Source: Ditylenchus dipsaci
Lineage: Eukaryota; Nematoda; Chromadorea; Rhabditida; Anguinidae
Assembly: GCA_004194705.1 (NCBI GenBank)
Contig: SADC01000066.1
Coordinates: 62,001 to 126,000 of the forward strand
Direction of reading: 5' to 3'
DNA: 64,000 bases
A program made the position numbers and the translations under genes. Numbering within the stretch: the first letter of the stretch is position 1; each line of letters starts with the position of its first letter. The notes below the pieces were generated by a model. It saw only the letters and a program-made list of their open reading frames with translations. It was not told where the DNA came from and searched no databases. Below are positions 22,032-32,734 of this stretch, piece after piece.

Positions 22032-25000
22032 TTACTGAGCATCCCCTGCAATGCCTTTTTCACTATAGAAAAACTCCGAGAAAAAAGGCGCAGAGCTGTT
22101 GTAAGTGTGAGTATGTGGATCGCAAAGATTCAAGTAGATGCACAGACTGCCAAAAATGGTTGCAGCTTCAAATAAAGAACTGTCTTATTTTTATCAGCTA
22201 CATGAATTCCTTCTGCACCTAGCTTCACACCATCAGCCACCACATAACCCCCTATTTCCAGATTTGTGTAATCGAAAGTCTGGTTAGATTCTTTAAGTGA
22301 GCATTTTGTGTCCAACGGCTTAGTTGGTTTACATTCTTTAGAGAATCCAGTGCAAAAATAATTCACTGTGTCTTTGCAAATCTTTCGAACTCCAGTGCTT
22401 AGACCGCTGATTTCAGTAGAATTGAGGGGCTCACTAACAGTAGAATGACTTCTATAAGACTTAACACTGAAATGTAAAGCTGCATAGTTCTTGACAGTGT
22501 TGGCGTCGTCAAAGAAAATATGAGAAAACTTTCCTTCCTGGTCTTGAAGTACATTTTTCTGGTCTTTCACTAGTTGAATAATAGCCAAGGGGTGGGTGTA
22601 AGACCAGGCTACAAACTCCACATCACCAGAGCAGTTTGGACTAGTTTGAATGGTCAAAATGCTTGTTCCATTCACTAAGTCATTGGCTTCTATACTTTTC
22701 CGGAAACATTCCTTAGTTGTGATAAAGTGTTGGTCAGTTATGGCTGTGGCACTACACAAGGCTTTTGAGCCATTCAAAACAAGAAGGTTAGCCCAACTAG
22801 TGTCCACCTCACAGACATCGAGTCGAAATCTTGTATGATTATTCTTTTGCCAATAATTTGGTTGGCTTCGTCGGAAATAGGCCGAAAGTATTGTGTAGTA
22901 GCAAATTGGGGCGAGCTCCGATGTCATGCCAAAACATGCCACCCATGTTCAGTTTGGGCATCAAACCTTCCACTGAACCAGGGCAGAGGCCAATGTAAAA
23001 ACAGAGGTCTTCATAGTATTCAGACAGATTCAAAATTATTGTTTGGTAATCTGAGGGTATTCCAGTGGTATTTCCACCTTTCACTAAAATTCCCCAAAGC
23101 AGGTAGTTTTTTAGATCGTGATCATATGTGACTACTCCACTGCCACTGTCTAAAAAATGTTAGTAGGTGTGTGTGCGATTGGCTGTATATTTTTAATAAT
23201 GAACATCTCTCAGCAGCAGTGTTTTCACAATCAACACTAACATTCAACACTAACCTAACTGTTCGTTTGCCAAACTAACAATTAGGTTAGTGTTAAACGT
23301 TAGTGTTAATTATAAACACTGCTAATGAGAAGTTCGGTCTTCCTGACTTGCTAAACAAAGGGGCATGCTCGCAGCTGATGGGAATATTTTGAAAGGCGGA
23401 TATCAGGGCAATTCAAAAAAGAATTTTTAAAAATAAATTTCAGTTAACTACCCTGCGCGAAATAAGTAATCAGAAACACTTACATTGTTCAATATCATCG
23501 GTGGCCTGGCGGTGAAGCTGTGAAGGTCGGTCCTCGGTTCCGTAAAACCCTAAGTGCAGCCCCCAGTGAGATTCTCACTGAGAACAAAAACTTTTTTTGT
23601 TATTCTCACTCTCACTCACAAGCTGTAAGGACAAATTTTTTCTCACTCTCACTCACACCTTGTGAGGACAATTTTCTGAATTCTCACTCTCACCCACAGG
23701 CTGTAAGGACAAATGTCATTCTTACTCACTCTCACTCACAGGCCAAAAAAGTGTCCTCAGCAAAACACTGAAACCGAGTAACTTTTGGAGGGGGGGGAGG
23801 AGGTAGTAGTAAAAACGAGTAGCGTCCTTTGAGAGTCCCTTGGGAGGGGGATGCACTTGAGGGGTTGCACTTGGAGGTCTGTCGTCGGTTCGGCTCCTAG
23901 TGGAGGTATAATTTTTCCTAGATTTTTCCAAATTGTGTCAGATTAATTCTTGTTTGAATTTCGCTGGCACCCGCCTTTCAAAATATTCCCATCGGCGACG
24001 AGCATGCCCCTTTAAAAAATCATACTTGTTGATGACAATGGGAATTTGGAAAATTCAAATGCGCGCGGGACACTTTTTCTTACTCCGAAATTATGTTTTA
24101 TTAAAAACTTTTTAACAAAATGTTCGCGCAAAAAATTTTTCAATTATAGAAAGTTGTGAGTCAGGCTTAATGATTTCGTCTAAATTTCTTTTCTCGAATT
24201 TGAGACCAGTATTCACAGCACTGCGCTGCTATACCACTGAGTTACCTGGGGCCATTATAAAATTTTTATTTCTTATCATATACAATAACACATAATTCAA
24301 AAAGCATTTTGGCGCTACTCGGTTACACACCCCCCCCCCCAAGTGTTACTCGGGAATAAACCAACCCCCCCCCCAATCCTAGGAGCTACTCGGTTATATC
24401 CCCCCCCAAAAATCAAGATTTTTAGGAATGGTCAAAACTCATTTTTAAGTAATAATTTTGCCATAAAAGGACCAGAAAAGCAATTAAAATAGGGTTCAAG
24501 GGCTGTATTGGGAGGGGAAGGGACAAAACAGAGGCCACTTCTATAGTGCCTATAAGTACCAAAGAGTATTAATTCCTAAGCGTTGAAGTCACTTTCAAAC
24601 CCAGCCACTTGTGGTGCACGTAAAAGTATAAGTACTCGAAATGATCGGAAGGATCAGCAATCAGTCACCAATCAGCCGGGTGGATCCCGAGGGTTGTCGC
24701 TTAGCTTTTGGATGGCTGAGCCTCTGGCTGGAAAATGGGGGAGACCCCTTTCGGCCGAAGAATCAAAGATGTGGAACATAGTTTTCGGTCGTATTTTCGT
24801 AGTAAAAAAGTGTACCCCGCTCATTTGAATTTGCCAAATTCTCATTTTCATCATCAAGAATGGTCTCTATTAAAAGAGGGCGAAAAGCTACTTATGTTTG
24901 AAAAAAGGCCTCCACGGCGCAGTGCGTAAGCGTTTGCATTTTTCGGCCCAAAATGGTGTTGCAGATTTGATCCCACGTGGTGGCATGCTATTCATTTTGG

Positions 25001-28000
25001 CTTGTTTGACCAGTTCTAGTGGTAATTTGGGTCGCTGATTCCGAATCTGGCGTCAAAAAAGTCCAATCCCCTCTGAAACTGGTCAAACAAGCCAAAATAG
25101 ATAGCATGCCACCACGTGGGATTGAATCTGCAACACCATTTTGGGCCACAAAAGGCAAACATTTACGCACTGCGCCACCGAGGCCACTTTTCAAACCTAA
25201 GTAGCTTTTCCACCTCCTTTAAAGGGGCATGCCCGTGCGGGACACGGAGAAAAAGAGAAAGAGGACCAGCATTTATTTTCTCTCTCAACAAACTTTTACA
25301 TTTGTTCTCGTCTATATTTTTCGTGTTTTGTGACTAGTTTTTAAAAGTAGAATAAGGTGAAAAATATTACATTTAACGCAAAACAAGTGAAAAATGGAAC
25401 GATTCAAAAAATTTTGCTTTAGCCTTAACTTTTTGAAACTCACGGAATGCTCCGGCAGAAGTACACTATTTGGGGTAGCTCAAAAGTGCGTTTTTCAAGG
25501 TCTTAGTATTTTTAGGCAGTTTAAACAATAGAAACGGCCGAAAAAGTGTGAGAAGGCCATGTTTCAAAAGAAATGTTTTTTGACTGGCTTGGTCCCCCTA
25601 TGATTTTTAGTGATTTTGGTATTTTACCTGTTTTGGTCACTGGAACTGGGCAAAAAGGTAATCTATATACATTTTTAATCAAAAATCTTGCTCGGAATCA
25701 TGTCTAAGGTAAGTAAGTGCGCGCATCTCTAACTCTTAAGCCCCCTGCGCCCCCTTAGGAGTCGCAGGGGGGCTTGGAGTTGAGATGCGCACACCCACAT
25801 GCCTTACACACAAATCACTCGAAAGTGACTCTGGATGCATAAAAATGTATGCATACCAGAGTTTCTTTATGCGGTAGGTCCCAGTTAAAAAAACTATGTT
25901 CAAATTACATCTTTTAGGTTCAACAAAAGTGTTTGAAGGGGCATGCTCGTCGCCGATGGGAATATTTTGAAAGGCGGGTACCAGTGAAATTCAAACTAGA
26001 ATTAAATTGACAAAATTATGAAAATGTCGAGGAAAAATTGTAGCTCCAGTGGGAATCGAACCGACGACCACCTTGTGCAGTCCGCAGTCTCTACCCCACT
26101 AGGCGACCAAAGATATTAATTGAAGAAAGTGCTTTTGATTACTTATTACCCGCAGTGTTCTCAACCAAAATTTATTTTCAAATAATTCTCATTTGAATTG
26201 ACCTGGTACCCGCTTTTCAAAATATTCCTATCGGCGACGAGCATGCCCCTTCAAGTCGAATAATGACCGAAAACCACAGGGGGAAATCAAGGCAGTCGAT
26301 TTTTTTTTCAAAATGGCTTTCCCACACATATTTTTTGGCCGTTTTTATCGTTTAAAGGACCATACTTGTTGGTCCAAATAAGAATTTGACAAATTCAAAT
26401 GCGCGTGGCTCACTTCTCTTTCGTCTCGCACTCTATTTTTTGGATTTTTTAGCGACTCCAAAGAGTAGAGTGCGAGACAAAAGAGAAGTGTCCCGCGCGC
26501 ATTTGAATTTGCCAAATTTTCATTTGCATCAACAATTATGGTCCTTTAAACGGCCTAAAAAATACTTGGACCTTGAAAAAGTGCACTTTTGGGCTACCCC
26601 GAATAGTGTACTTTAGCCTATGTTCCTTTAACATGGGAACGGCGGACCGTAAAACCTGCCGCTTCTGGCGCAGAATTTTATGGAGAATTCGAATATGCAA
26701 ACCCTTTTTCAAAAAAGCCGATTTAGCTTGGAATTTTTACCAATTTCTAAGCCTAAGCTCATAAAAACGGCTTGTAATTAAATATTTGGGTATACGCACA
26801 ACATATATATAGCTCATAAGAAAGAGGCGAGTCTCAGCTTTTAACGACATAATGTTGGGGGGTTAATGAAAACTAAATGTAAAATATTTAGCCCAAAGAA
26901 ACAATTGTGCAATTTTTTCATAACAGTTTTTTTGACTGAAATGTTCAAAAAATGTGAGATACAGATGTCTTTTTCAGTAAACACTACATACTATTCGAAA
27001 GAGCATTGAAAAATGCACCAAGAAGTGTTTAAAAGCATAACAAACAAAGTCATTCATACAAAGTATAAAACAAAGTTTTCTGGATTTCACTTTTCGAGGT
27101 ATTGAATTGCTGATATTATTACATTGCGGCTCGAAGGTGGGAGCTTGGCTAAATTAAACCTGAGCCACCGTTTTTTCTTTTTGAAAAAAGGCACCACCAA
27201 AATCAAGATTTCCACCAAAAGCCAGTCCGTGGGCCAACATTTTTTCAAACCCCAGCCCGAAAAATACCATTTTGTAGACTGAAATCTTAGCTATCAGATG
27301 GTATAAACCTTTTTTAAAAAGTCTGAGAAAATAAACAAAATATGGCAATATGAAATGTCGCGACATGAAATGTGACCCAACCGCCTTTAGTGTAAGTAAG
27401 TAAGGTGTAAGTTAAACGGCGTCAAAAAGTTGACTACTTTTTCAAATTTCTGTGAATTGTTATTACAAATTTTTTTTTATATTTTATATTTAACTAGCGA
27501 ATACAAACCTCCGTGATCCCCACCCACTTGTCCTTGAGAAGTGTTGCTAAAAGCAACCAGCATATAGTCATTGCCATCGTATTTACTGAAGTTAGCGAAA
27601 CCATAGCGCAAATGTTTAGCATGCTGCTCGCCTTCTATACGACCCATCCATGCAAAGTCAAGTTTGTGGGTGCTTCCATTAGAGTACTCCAAGGCAAGCA
27701 AGCTACAGAAACCTCGCCTGACAAAACCAAGTCATCTGACACATCCTCTTTAAGCTGAATAATAGAAATATCTGCTTCACTGCCCAAGGTAGAATTATTG
27801 TCGAAAATAGCAAAGTCGTAGTGCAAAACAGTCATGTCATCTTTGTCACAGCCATCTCCTATGGAATGACACACACCACCCACTTTTAGAGTGAAGTTGC
27901 TTGCCTGATCAGAGGTGTGAAAGCAATGACGAGCAGTCACAATGTGCCGGCGAGTTATTAGAGTTCCAGTACATAGAGTCATTTCTCCACCACTTCCATC

Positions 28001-28221
28001 ATTCTGAGTGAGCACTACAGTGTGTGGAAACTGACCTTCCTGGGCAAAAGTTCCATGTATGATTCGATTTTGGACGGTACTGTGTTGAGTGCAGTATTCA
28101 CGGATTTTTTGCTGCTCTTCATAATTAAGTTTGCGAAGCCATTTCTGGGACCAACAACTGAGGAAAAGGCATCGGAATACAGGGTACAGTAAAGGAGGAA
28201 GAAAATTTGGATTAAAAGCAT
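22032..28221 (-). CDS. Secreted S1 protease with inactive second domain, copy B (inverted paralogue)
   Basis: Exon 1 is 28221-27509, exon 2 is 23149-22032, separated by a 4.36-kb intron. The start codon and signal peptide are MLLIQIFFLLYCTLYSDAFS. Same architecture as copy A: TARHC His, ADISIIQL Asp, and GDSGSG created across the splice (acceptor ATTTTTTAG). The second domain is catalytically dead (ITTKEC, HPLAIIQL, EIGGYVV). The end ...FYSEKGIAGDAQ is longer than copy A. One-base losses relative to copy A occur near 28143 (A run), 27650 (G run), 22905, 22858 (A run) and 22148 (G run), none shared with copy A. The intron holds at least seven repeats. Same caveat as copy A: assembly indels or pseudogene. 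Confidence 0.8.
23357..24010. mobile_element. Foldback element F2 (AAAGGGGCATGC arms) with tRNA-like segment, copy 1
   Basis: Arms AAAGGGGCATGCTCGC...GGGAATATTTTGAAAGGCGG and the complement ending GAGCATGCCCCTTT. The interior holds repeats of CTCACTCTCACTCACA and, at 23875-23915, a stretch with GTCGTCGGTTCGGCTCCTAG that matches the tRNA-like segment of copy 2. Intron of protease copy B. Confidence 0.75.
24011..24871. mobile_element. Foldback element F3 (CATACTTGTTGATGA arms), copy 1
   Basis: Left arm CATACTTGTTGATGACAATG followed by AATTCAAATGCGCGCGGGAC; the complement reaches about 24871. At 24195-24240 the minus strand reads TAACTCAGTGGTATAGCAGCG, a tRNA A-box-like segment. The centre shares GGACCAGAAAAGCA and CCCTTCCCCTCCCAATACAG sequence with the F3 copy at 38838-40542. 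Confidence 0.7.
24907..25200. repeat. Head-to-head dimer of a tRNA-derived SINE-like repeat
   Basis: The plus copy has CCACGGCGCAGTGCGTAAGC (A-box-like) then GCAGATTTGATCCCACG (B-box-like); the minus copy ends at 25200 with TGGCGCAGTGCGTAAATG on the minus strand. The halves meet at a shared centre, AATTTGGGTCGCTGATTCCG, also present in the single copy at 60890-61030. Confidence 0.75.
25638..25884 (-). repeat. Repeat F4 with GC-rich hairpin, copy 2
   Basis: Minus-strand copy. The centre contains AAGCCCCCTGCGCCCCC and its complement separated by a few bases, a GC-rich stem in AT-rich surroundings. Ends GCGGTAGGTCCCAG on the plus strand. Confidence 0.75.
25936..26254. mobile_element. Foldback element F2 with tRNA-like core, copy 2 (most complete)
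   Basis: Arms GGGGCATGCTCGTCGCCGAT and complement, 319 bp in all. On the minus strand about 26110-26040 reads GGTCGCCTAGTGGGGTAGAG ... CGTCGGTTCGATTCCCACTG: A box, an anticodon-arm-like stretch and a consensus B box in tRNA spacing. Intron of protease copy B. Confidence 0.8.
26351..26550. mobile_element. Foldback element F3, copy 2 (short form, 200 bp)
   Basis: TTTAAAGGACCATACTTGTT at the left and its complement ending TATGGTCCTTTAAA at 26550. The arms meet around TTTTTGGATTTTTTAGCGAC. This short form lacks the tRNA-like interior. Confidence 0.8.
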
Positions 28222-29143
28222 TTGTAAATGAAAAATATGACTGGAAAACCATGTATTTATGCATTAGTGAGGTTTTTGTGTATAATAATGATGCTAATTA
28301 TACAATGTTAATTTTTCATCTAAAAATAGAGCTTTCCCTGCTGTAGTTTTACTTTTTGTGTCTTTATTAAAAATCAAAAAAATCTACAGTCGACGCTCTC
28401 TATTACAGACACATCTAAAGTTCGTTTCCGCCTTGTGTCCCAACTTTAAATATCTGATTTCTGAATTTTTTTTGTCAAATGGGATTCGTCAGTCTAGTCG
28501 GAAATATCGCAAGGATTCCGATTTTGCCGATCGTTTTGAAAAATTATATGGTCTCGCCATTTTTACCCGCAACACTGCATGAAAGATACCCCTAAATCTT
28601 AAAAAGGGGTACCTCATATGGAGCGTTGCGGGTAAAAATGGCGAAACTAAATAATTTCTCAGAAACGATCGGCAAAATCGGAATCCTTGCGATATTTACG
28701 ACTAGTTTGCTGATTTCTAATCCTACAAATTATAAGAAGGGGCGGGTGTGGTGAAACTAAAAAGCGCCAAAAAAATTAAAAAGTTAACGAATTTTCTGCC
28801 GAATAACTGTACAGAAAAAGGTTGGCACTGTTCTTGTTGTGACACCCCCCCCCATTCACACATACTGGCCAACCCTTTCCTAAACATAAACCTTAATTTT
28901 AACAAAAACAACAGGGGACCAAGGCAAAAAATTTTTGATGCTTGGGGGGGGGGGGGGGGTTCTCAGCAAGAACAGTGCCAAAAGATCTTCATCTTCAAGA
29001 AGTTACACGACCAAAAATTAACAAATTCATTCAAACCTATCTTTGTCGCTTAAATCTATCTCACCCAAACTACAATTTGTACACCAAGTTGTAGCTATCA
29101 AATTGTAACATAGGTTCCCTGCGATTTTTGAAATTTTAAAATT
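28222..29143. other. Upstream of protease copy B; partial pogo-like repeat
   Basis: 28387 begins CAGTCGACGCTCTCTATTAC with a 5' TA, and 28490-28700 is a hairpin (AAGGATTCCGATTTTGCCGA and complement), but no right terminus was found, so the element is truncated. 28848 and 28945 have short C and G runs. No gene seen. Confidence 0.5.
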
Positions 29144-29149
29144 TTATTG

Positions 29150-29480
29150 ATGATTCATGTTGTAAATCAATAAGTAATGTAATCTCCATCGGTATTTACT
29201 AATTCTTTTCATCTTTCCGGCGATTCCCAAAATCAAACAACAACCTTCCCAGTCCCAGAAAACAGAGATCACGCTCTTTTTTGGGTGCAATTCTGGCTTT
29301 ATTCTTGGTTGAGGCTTTTCACCTGGGCCGAAGAATTTTTTTGCTTCATATTGACGTGAAGACGCCACTTTTCGTCTTCAGGGACAATTCGTGGCCGTGT
29401 GTTTTTGGTGACGAGAGAGATGCTTAGCATCGGCAGTGAGTCTCTTTTCCTACTGTTTTTCCGTAAGCTCATGGGCGACC
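29150..29480 (-). pseudogene. Degenerate mariner-type transposase fragment
   Basis: Minus-strand frames read RIVPEDEKWRLHVNMKQKNS, then (in a second frame) GEKPQPRIKPELHPKKSVIS followed by VFWDWEG. In mariner transposases the corresponding blocks are (V)TGDEKW..Y.N and LHPKK..(L/C)..WWD..G, which contain two of the three catalytic Asp. Frameshifted and incomplete, without visible terminal repeats. Confidence 0.7.
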
Positions 29481-29689
29481 CAAGCTCCAAGCCTTTGCAC
29501 TTTTCCTATTAACGCAAGGGGACGAGTAATGGTCATTCAACGAGTAATGGTCATTGGGGACTTAGAGTCTAAATTTCACGGAGAAGCAGATAGAAATTTT
29601 TACGCACCAAAATCACTTCAGAAAAGCATGGTAGCTAGCAAAGGTCTGACCAAGCAACAAAAGAGTATTTTTGAGGGGCAGGATTTCGG

Positions 29690-29860
29690 TATTTTTTTCG
29701 GCAATGACGTTTTTTGCAATTTTAATTTCCATGATCATGTACAACCATATACTGAAAATGACGCCAAGAAGCACGAATACATTTTGAGTGTAAGGATGTA
29801 GATGATCACGCAAATTAAAATTGCAAAAAACGTCAGTTCCAAACGTAATACTGAAGAATT
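29690..29860. repeat. Palindrome ACGTTTTTTGCAATTTTAATTT
   Basis: The left arm at about 29708 and its complement at about 29815-29835 flank a centre with GATCAT on both sides. Non-coding. Confidence 0.6.
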
Positions 29861-30092
29861 CTGGGACAGCCCTGGGTAGTATGGCAAGGAATTCGGTATT
29901 GTTGAATGTTTTTCGAATTTTAATCATGACCCGAATTTGTTTTTTCTCTGTATGACAGCTCAAATGAAAGCCCATAATCTTAGCTACGTTATGGTATATG
30001 AAACGTTTGATTTGTAGTAAAAAGTCAGAAAATATCGATAAGGCCAGTCGAAGAAAACCCACCAAAACGATCGATTTTCGTAAATTCAGCAT

Positions 30093-30900
30093 GTTTTAGA
30101 CTATAAATCAGCTCCAGATGCTGTGAAATCATTGTGAAATCATTGTGAAATCATTGTCGGTTAGCCAAGAACCTGAGAGTCATTTTGACACCAAACTTGT
30201 AAATTAAAGGAGGTAGGAAACGGTGTGCGCCAACTGGGAGTCGAACTTGAGAGTTCAAAATATTCGCATCTCGAGGTAGCATTTCGGCATAATTGTTCAG
30301 CGTGAAATACTGCTTCAGATACTACCCTGGACCCGTAGTAAAAACGAAAAAAATAGACTGATGCTAATTCGACTATATCTCGCCGATTAGTGAACTTTAC
30401 GAAAAACGGTTTTTAGGGGTCGGAAGATAATTTATCTGGCTTTCAGATGAGATATAAACTACATCCAGCATATGATAGCATAACTAAGATAAATCGATTT
30501 TCATAATTAGACTCCGAATTAGACTTTTAGAAATTCACTTTTTTAGTTGGGATGCTAATTGGCTGATTGCTTGGCAAATATTTTTCTTCTTATTCTTGTG
30601 GTTACTTTTATCACGTAAATGATATATTTCGGCGCATTTTGGTATAAGACAGTCAAAGCGCGGAAAAACAGAAAAAAATTTTACGAGCAAAAGTTTGCCA
30701 AAAAATGAAAATTTAGACTTTAGCCACCTCTAGAGCAGTCGAAAGTCTAAATTTTAATTTTTGGCAAACTTTTGCTCGTAAAGTTTTTTAAGACTGTGGA
30801 AAAAATTGTAAAACATATGAATACAGAAAAATTTGGCTTACACTGTACGGGGTGGCCTAAATTTTCGCCGGGATTTTTTTGCCCGTATCTTTTTTGATTA
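30093..30900. other. No gene; hairpin at 30648-30800
   Basis: 30200-30330 includes a minus-strand tRNA-like stretch around GTTCGACTCCCAG, weak. 30648-30800 folds back (ACGAGCAAAAGTTTGCC and complement around GCCACCTCTAGAG). Otherwise nothing recognised. Confidence 0.45.
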
Positions 30901-31098
30901 CCGTATTTACTGTATTAACTCCCCACCCTCTAATAAGACCCCAGCCTACGGACCTTATATCTCAGCCTAGAGCGAACATTTCGCAAATCTGTTTTTCGCG
31001 TTTTCTTAGTTGCCGCGAGTTTACCTGATTACACTTTTCAGATTTTGGTTGAGCACCCAAAAATCTCAAAATCGAAATATTTTTTTCCGATTTTTTAA

Positions 31099-32027
31099 CC
31101 CTAACACCACCATGGGGTCAATGTGACCCCAAAGCATTTTTGAAAAAGCTGTAAATTTTTTTTAGACATTGTGAAAGGCTGATTTTTTCTGACTTTGTTT
31201 GTCTTTTTGTTAGCTACATTTTGACTACTTTCCTATGATTTGGCGATTTATTTTTGTTGGTGTATGAAAAAAGCAGCAGTGTATACCGTGGGGTCAATAT
31301 GACCCCACGGTATAATATACTATTTCATTATTTTAGTTGTTTCTATATCTCCATTTCTCTTTTTTAGACCGATGCCTAGTAGCTCAAGTAGCGAAGATTT
31401 TCCAAGCGAATATGTGCCATCGTCGGATGAAGGTGAAATCGACTCTCTCAGCGGTGATGAGTGGATTCCACCGAGTGGATTCCATTGAGAGCTCTATCGA
31501 TTTGTTTTTGACTTCGGTCTGATAGGTTTGTTGTATTTGTAACTGATTTATGTCGTTTTATGTTGCCTATACAAATATCTCTTATTTTATAGGTTATATT
31601 TTACAATATGTTGGACATTGCTGCTGTCAATGCATTTGTGATCTGGTCAAAAATCAATCCTGGTTATCACGTTGGTAAGCGGCATCGTCGTCGTCTATTT
31701 CTTGAAGAGCTTGGTCAAACATTAGCTTGCACTTTGCCCGTGGTGAATCCTCCAAGAACAATGCCAAGTCCTCAAACAGCATCAGGAAGCAAACGTGGTC
31801 GATGCTATTTGTGCCAAGAGAAATCGATAAAAAAGTGTCATCAAAATGTAGTAATTGTCAAAAATTTACATGTGTTGGTCATTCAGTTTGTTATGTAGTG
31901 ATCAATAAAGTCATTTACTTTTTGTGGAATAAATTCGATAATTTGGAACTATTTTGACTACTTTTTGTTTGGGGTCATATTGACCCCACGGTATACAACG
32001 CTAGTTTTTTTTCCGGTAGTGTTAGGG
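31099..32027 (+). mobile_element. piggyBac-type element, internally deleted, TTAA duplication
   Basis: TTAA at 31095-31098 and 32028-32031. Ends CCCTAACACCACCATGGGG and ...CCGGTAGTGTTAGGG are complementary at the tips, and subterminal GGGGTCAATGTGACCCC palindromes occur near both ends. The interior carries piggyBac transposase N- and C-terminal pieces on the same strand. Confidence 0.9.
31372..31920 (+). pseudogene. piggyBac transposase remnants (N-terminus and Cys-rich tail)
   Basis: 31372-31488 reads MPSSSSSEDFPSEYVPSSDE then DSLSGDEWIPPSGF, the Ser/Asp/Glu-rich N-terminus usual in piggyBac transposases. From about 31608, LDIAAVNAFVIWSKI leads to RRRLFLEELG and then a cysteine-rich domain RCYLC ... 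KCSNCQKFTCVGHSVC, which binds terminal DNA in this family. The central DDD core is absent. A one-base loss in an A run near 31828 separates the two halves of the Cys-rich domain. Confidence 0.8.
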
Positions 32028-32734
32028 TTAAGGGTTGAAAAATAACTCCCCATGGGGACTTAATACAGTAAATACGGTATTTGTGTTTCGACGAATTTTT
32101 TTATTTGCAAAGGACCCTCCGGGTATTTGAATGACACTTCATTCACCCAATGTTAATGAGGTTTTCCGCGCTTTGTTTACCTGTTAAACTTTTGCTCGTT
32201 TTAAATCAGTGCGATTATTTTTTTAGGGGATTGATAAAAGTCCGAAGTTACCGAAGGCAACCAGCCAATTTCAATAGACTTAATTATTTAGGCCTTTGGC
32301 GAAATTCTCGTGAAAATGGTAAAGTGAGCAATGAACAGCTACGGTCGGCTACTCCAACTATGCATTGATGTACAAAGAGGGAAGTGTTAAACAAGAGTTT
32401 GGAAATATTGAAACAAATTTGTTTTTTATGGTTGAATTTATTGTCGTTTTTCTTGGTGTTTTTTATAAATGCTATTGAACATTCGATTGCCCAGAGCGTC
32501 TGCTTTCAAATAAAAAATCTTGTCGAAATACAATCAATTAAAAAAGATGTGAGCAAAACAAAGCCCGGCGAAAATTCGGGCAACCCTGAAAATTTACTAT
32601 CTTATCTTTAATGCTGAGATAATGTGCAATGTAAGACTTAATCCGTGAAAATTCAGCATTGAGTAGATTTTTAATCAAGAAATATTTCTTTCTGACAATT
32701 CAGATAATTTTTGATTTATTTTTTATTGTTTTAG

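Larger units (their letters stand above)
30901..32077. mobile_element. CCGTATT-type element (TA duplication) interrupted by piggyBac derivative
   Basis: TA at 30899-30900 and 32078-32079; ends CCGTATTTACTGTATTAACT and TTAATACAGTAAATACGG. Without the insert at 31099-32027 it would be about 250 bp, the size of the sibling at 9133-9382. Confidence 0.8.

Noticed and set aside
23580..23760. Regularly spaced CTCACTCTCACTCACA repeats as a CRISPR-like array
   Set aside because: Spacing and unit vary, there are no unique spacers, and the context is a eukaryotic foldback element.
29613..30092. 159-codon minus-strand open frame
   Set aside because: It runs through a palindrome, has no homologous motif and is rich in Phe/Ile/Leu as expected from AT-rich DNA; a plus-strand frame overlaps it in the same palindrome.
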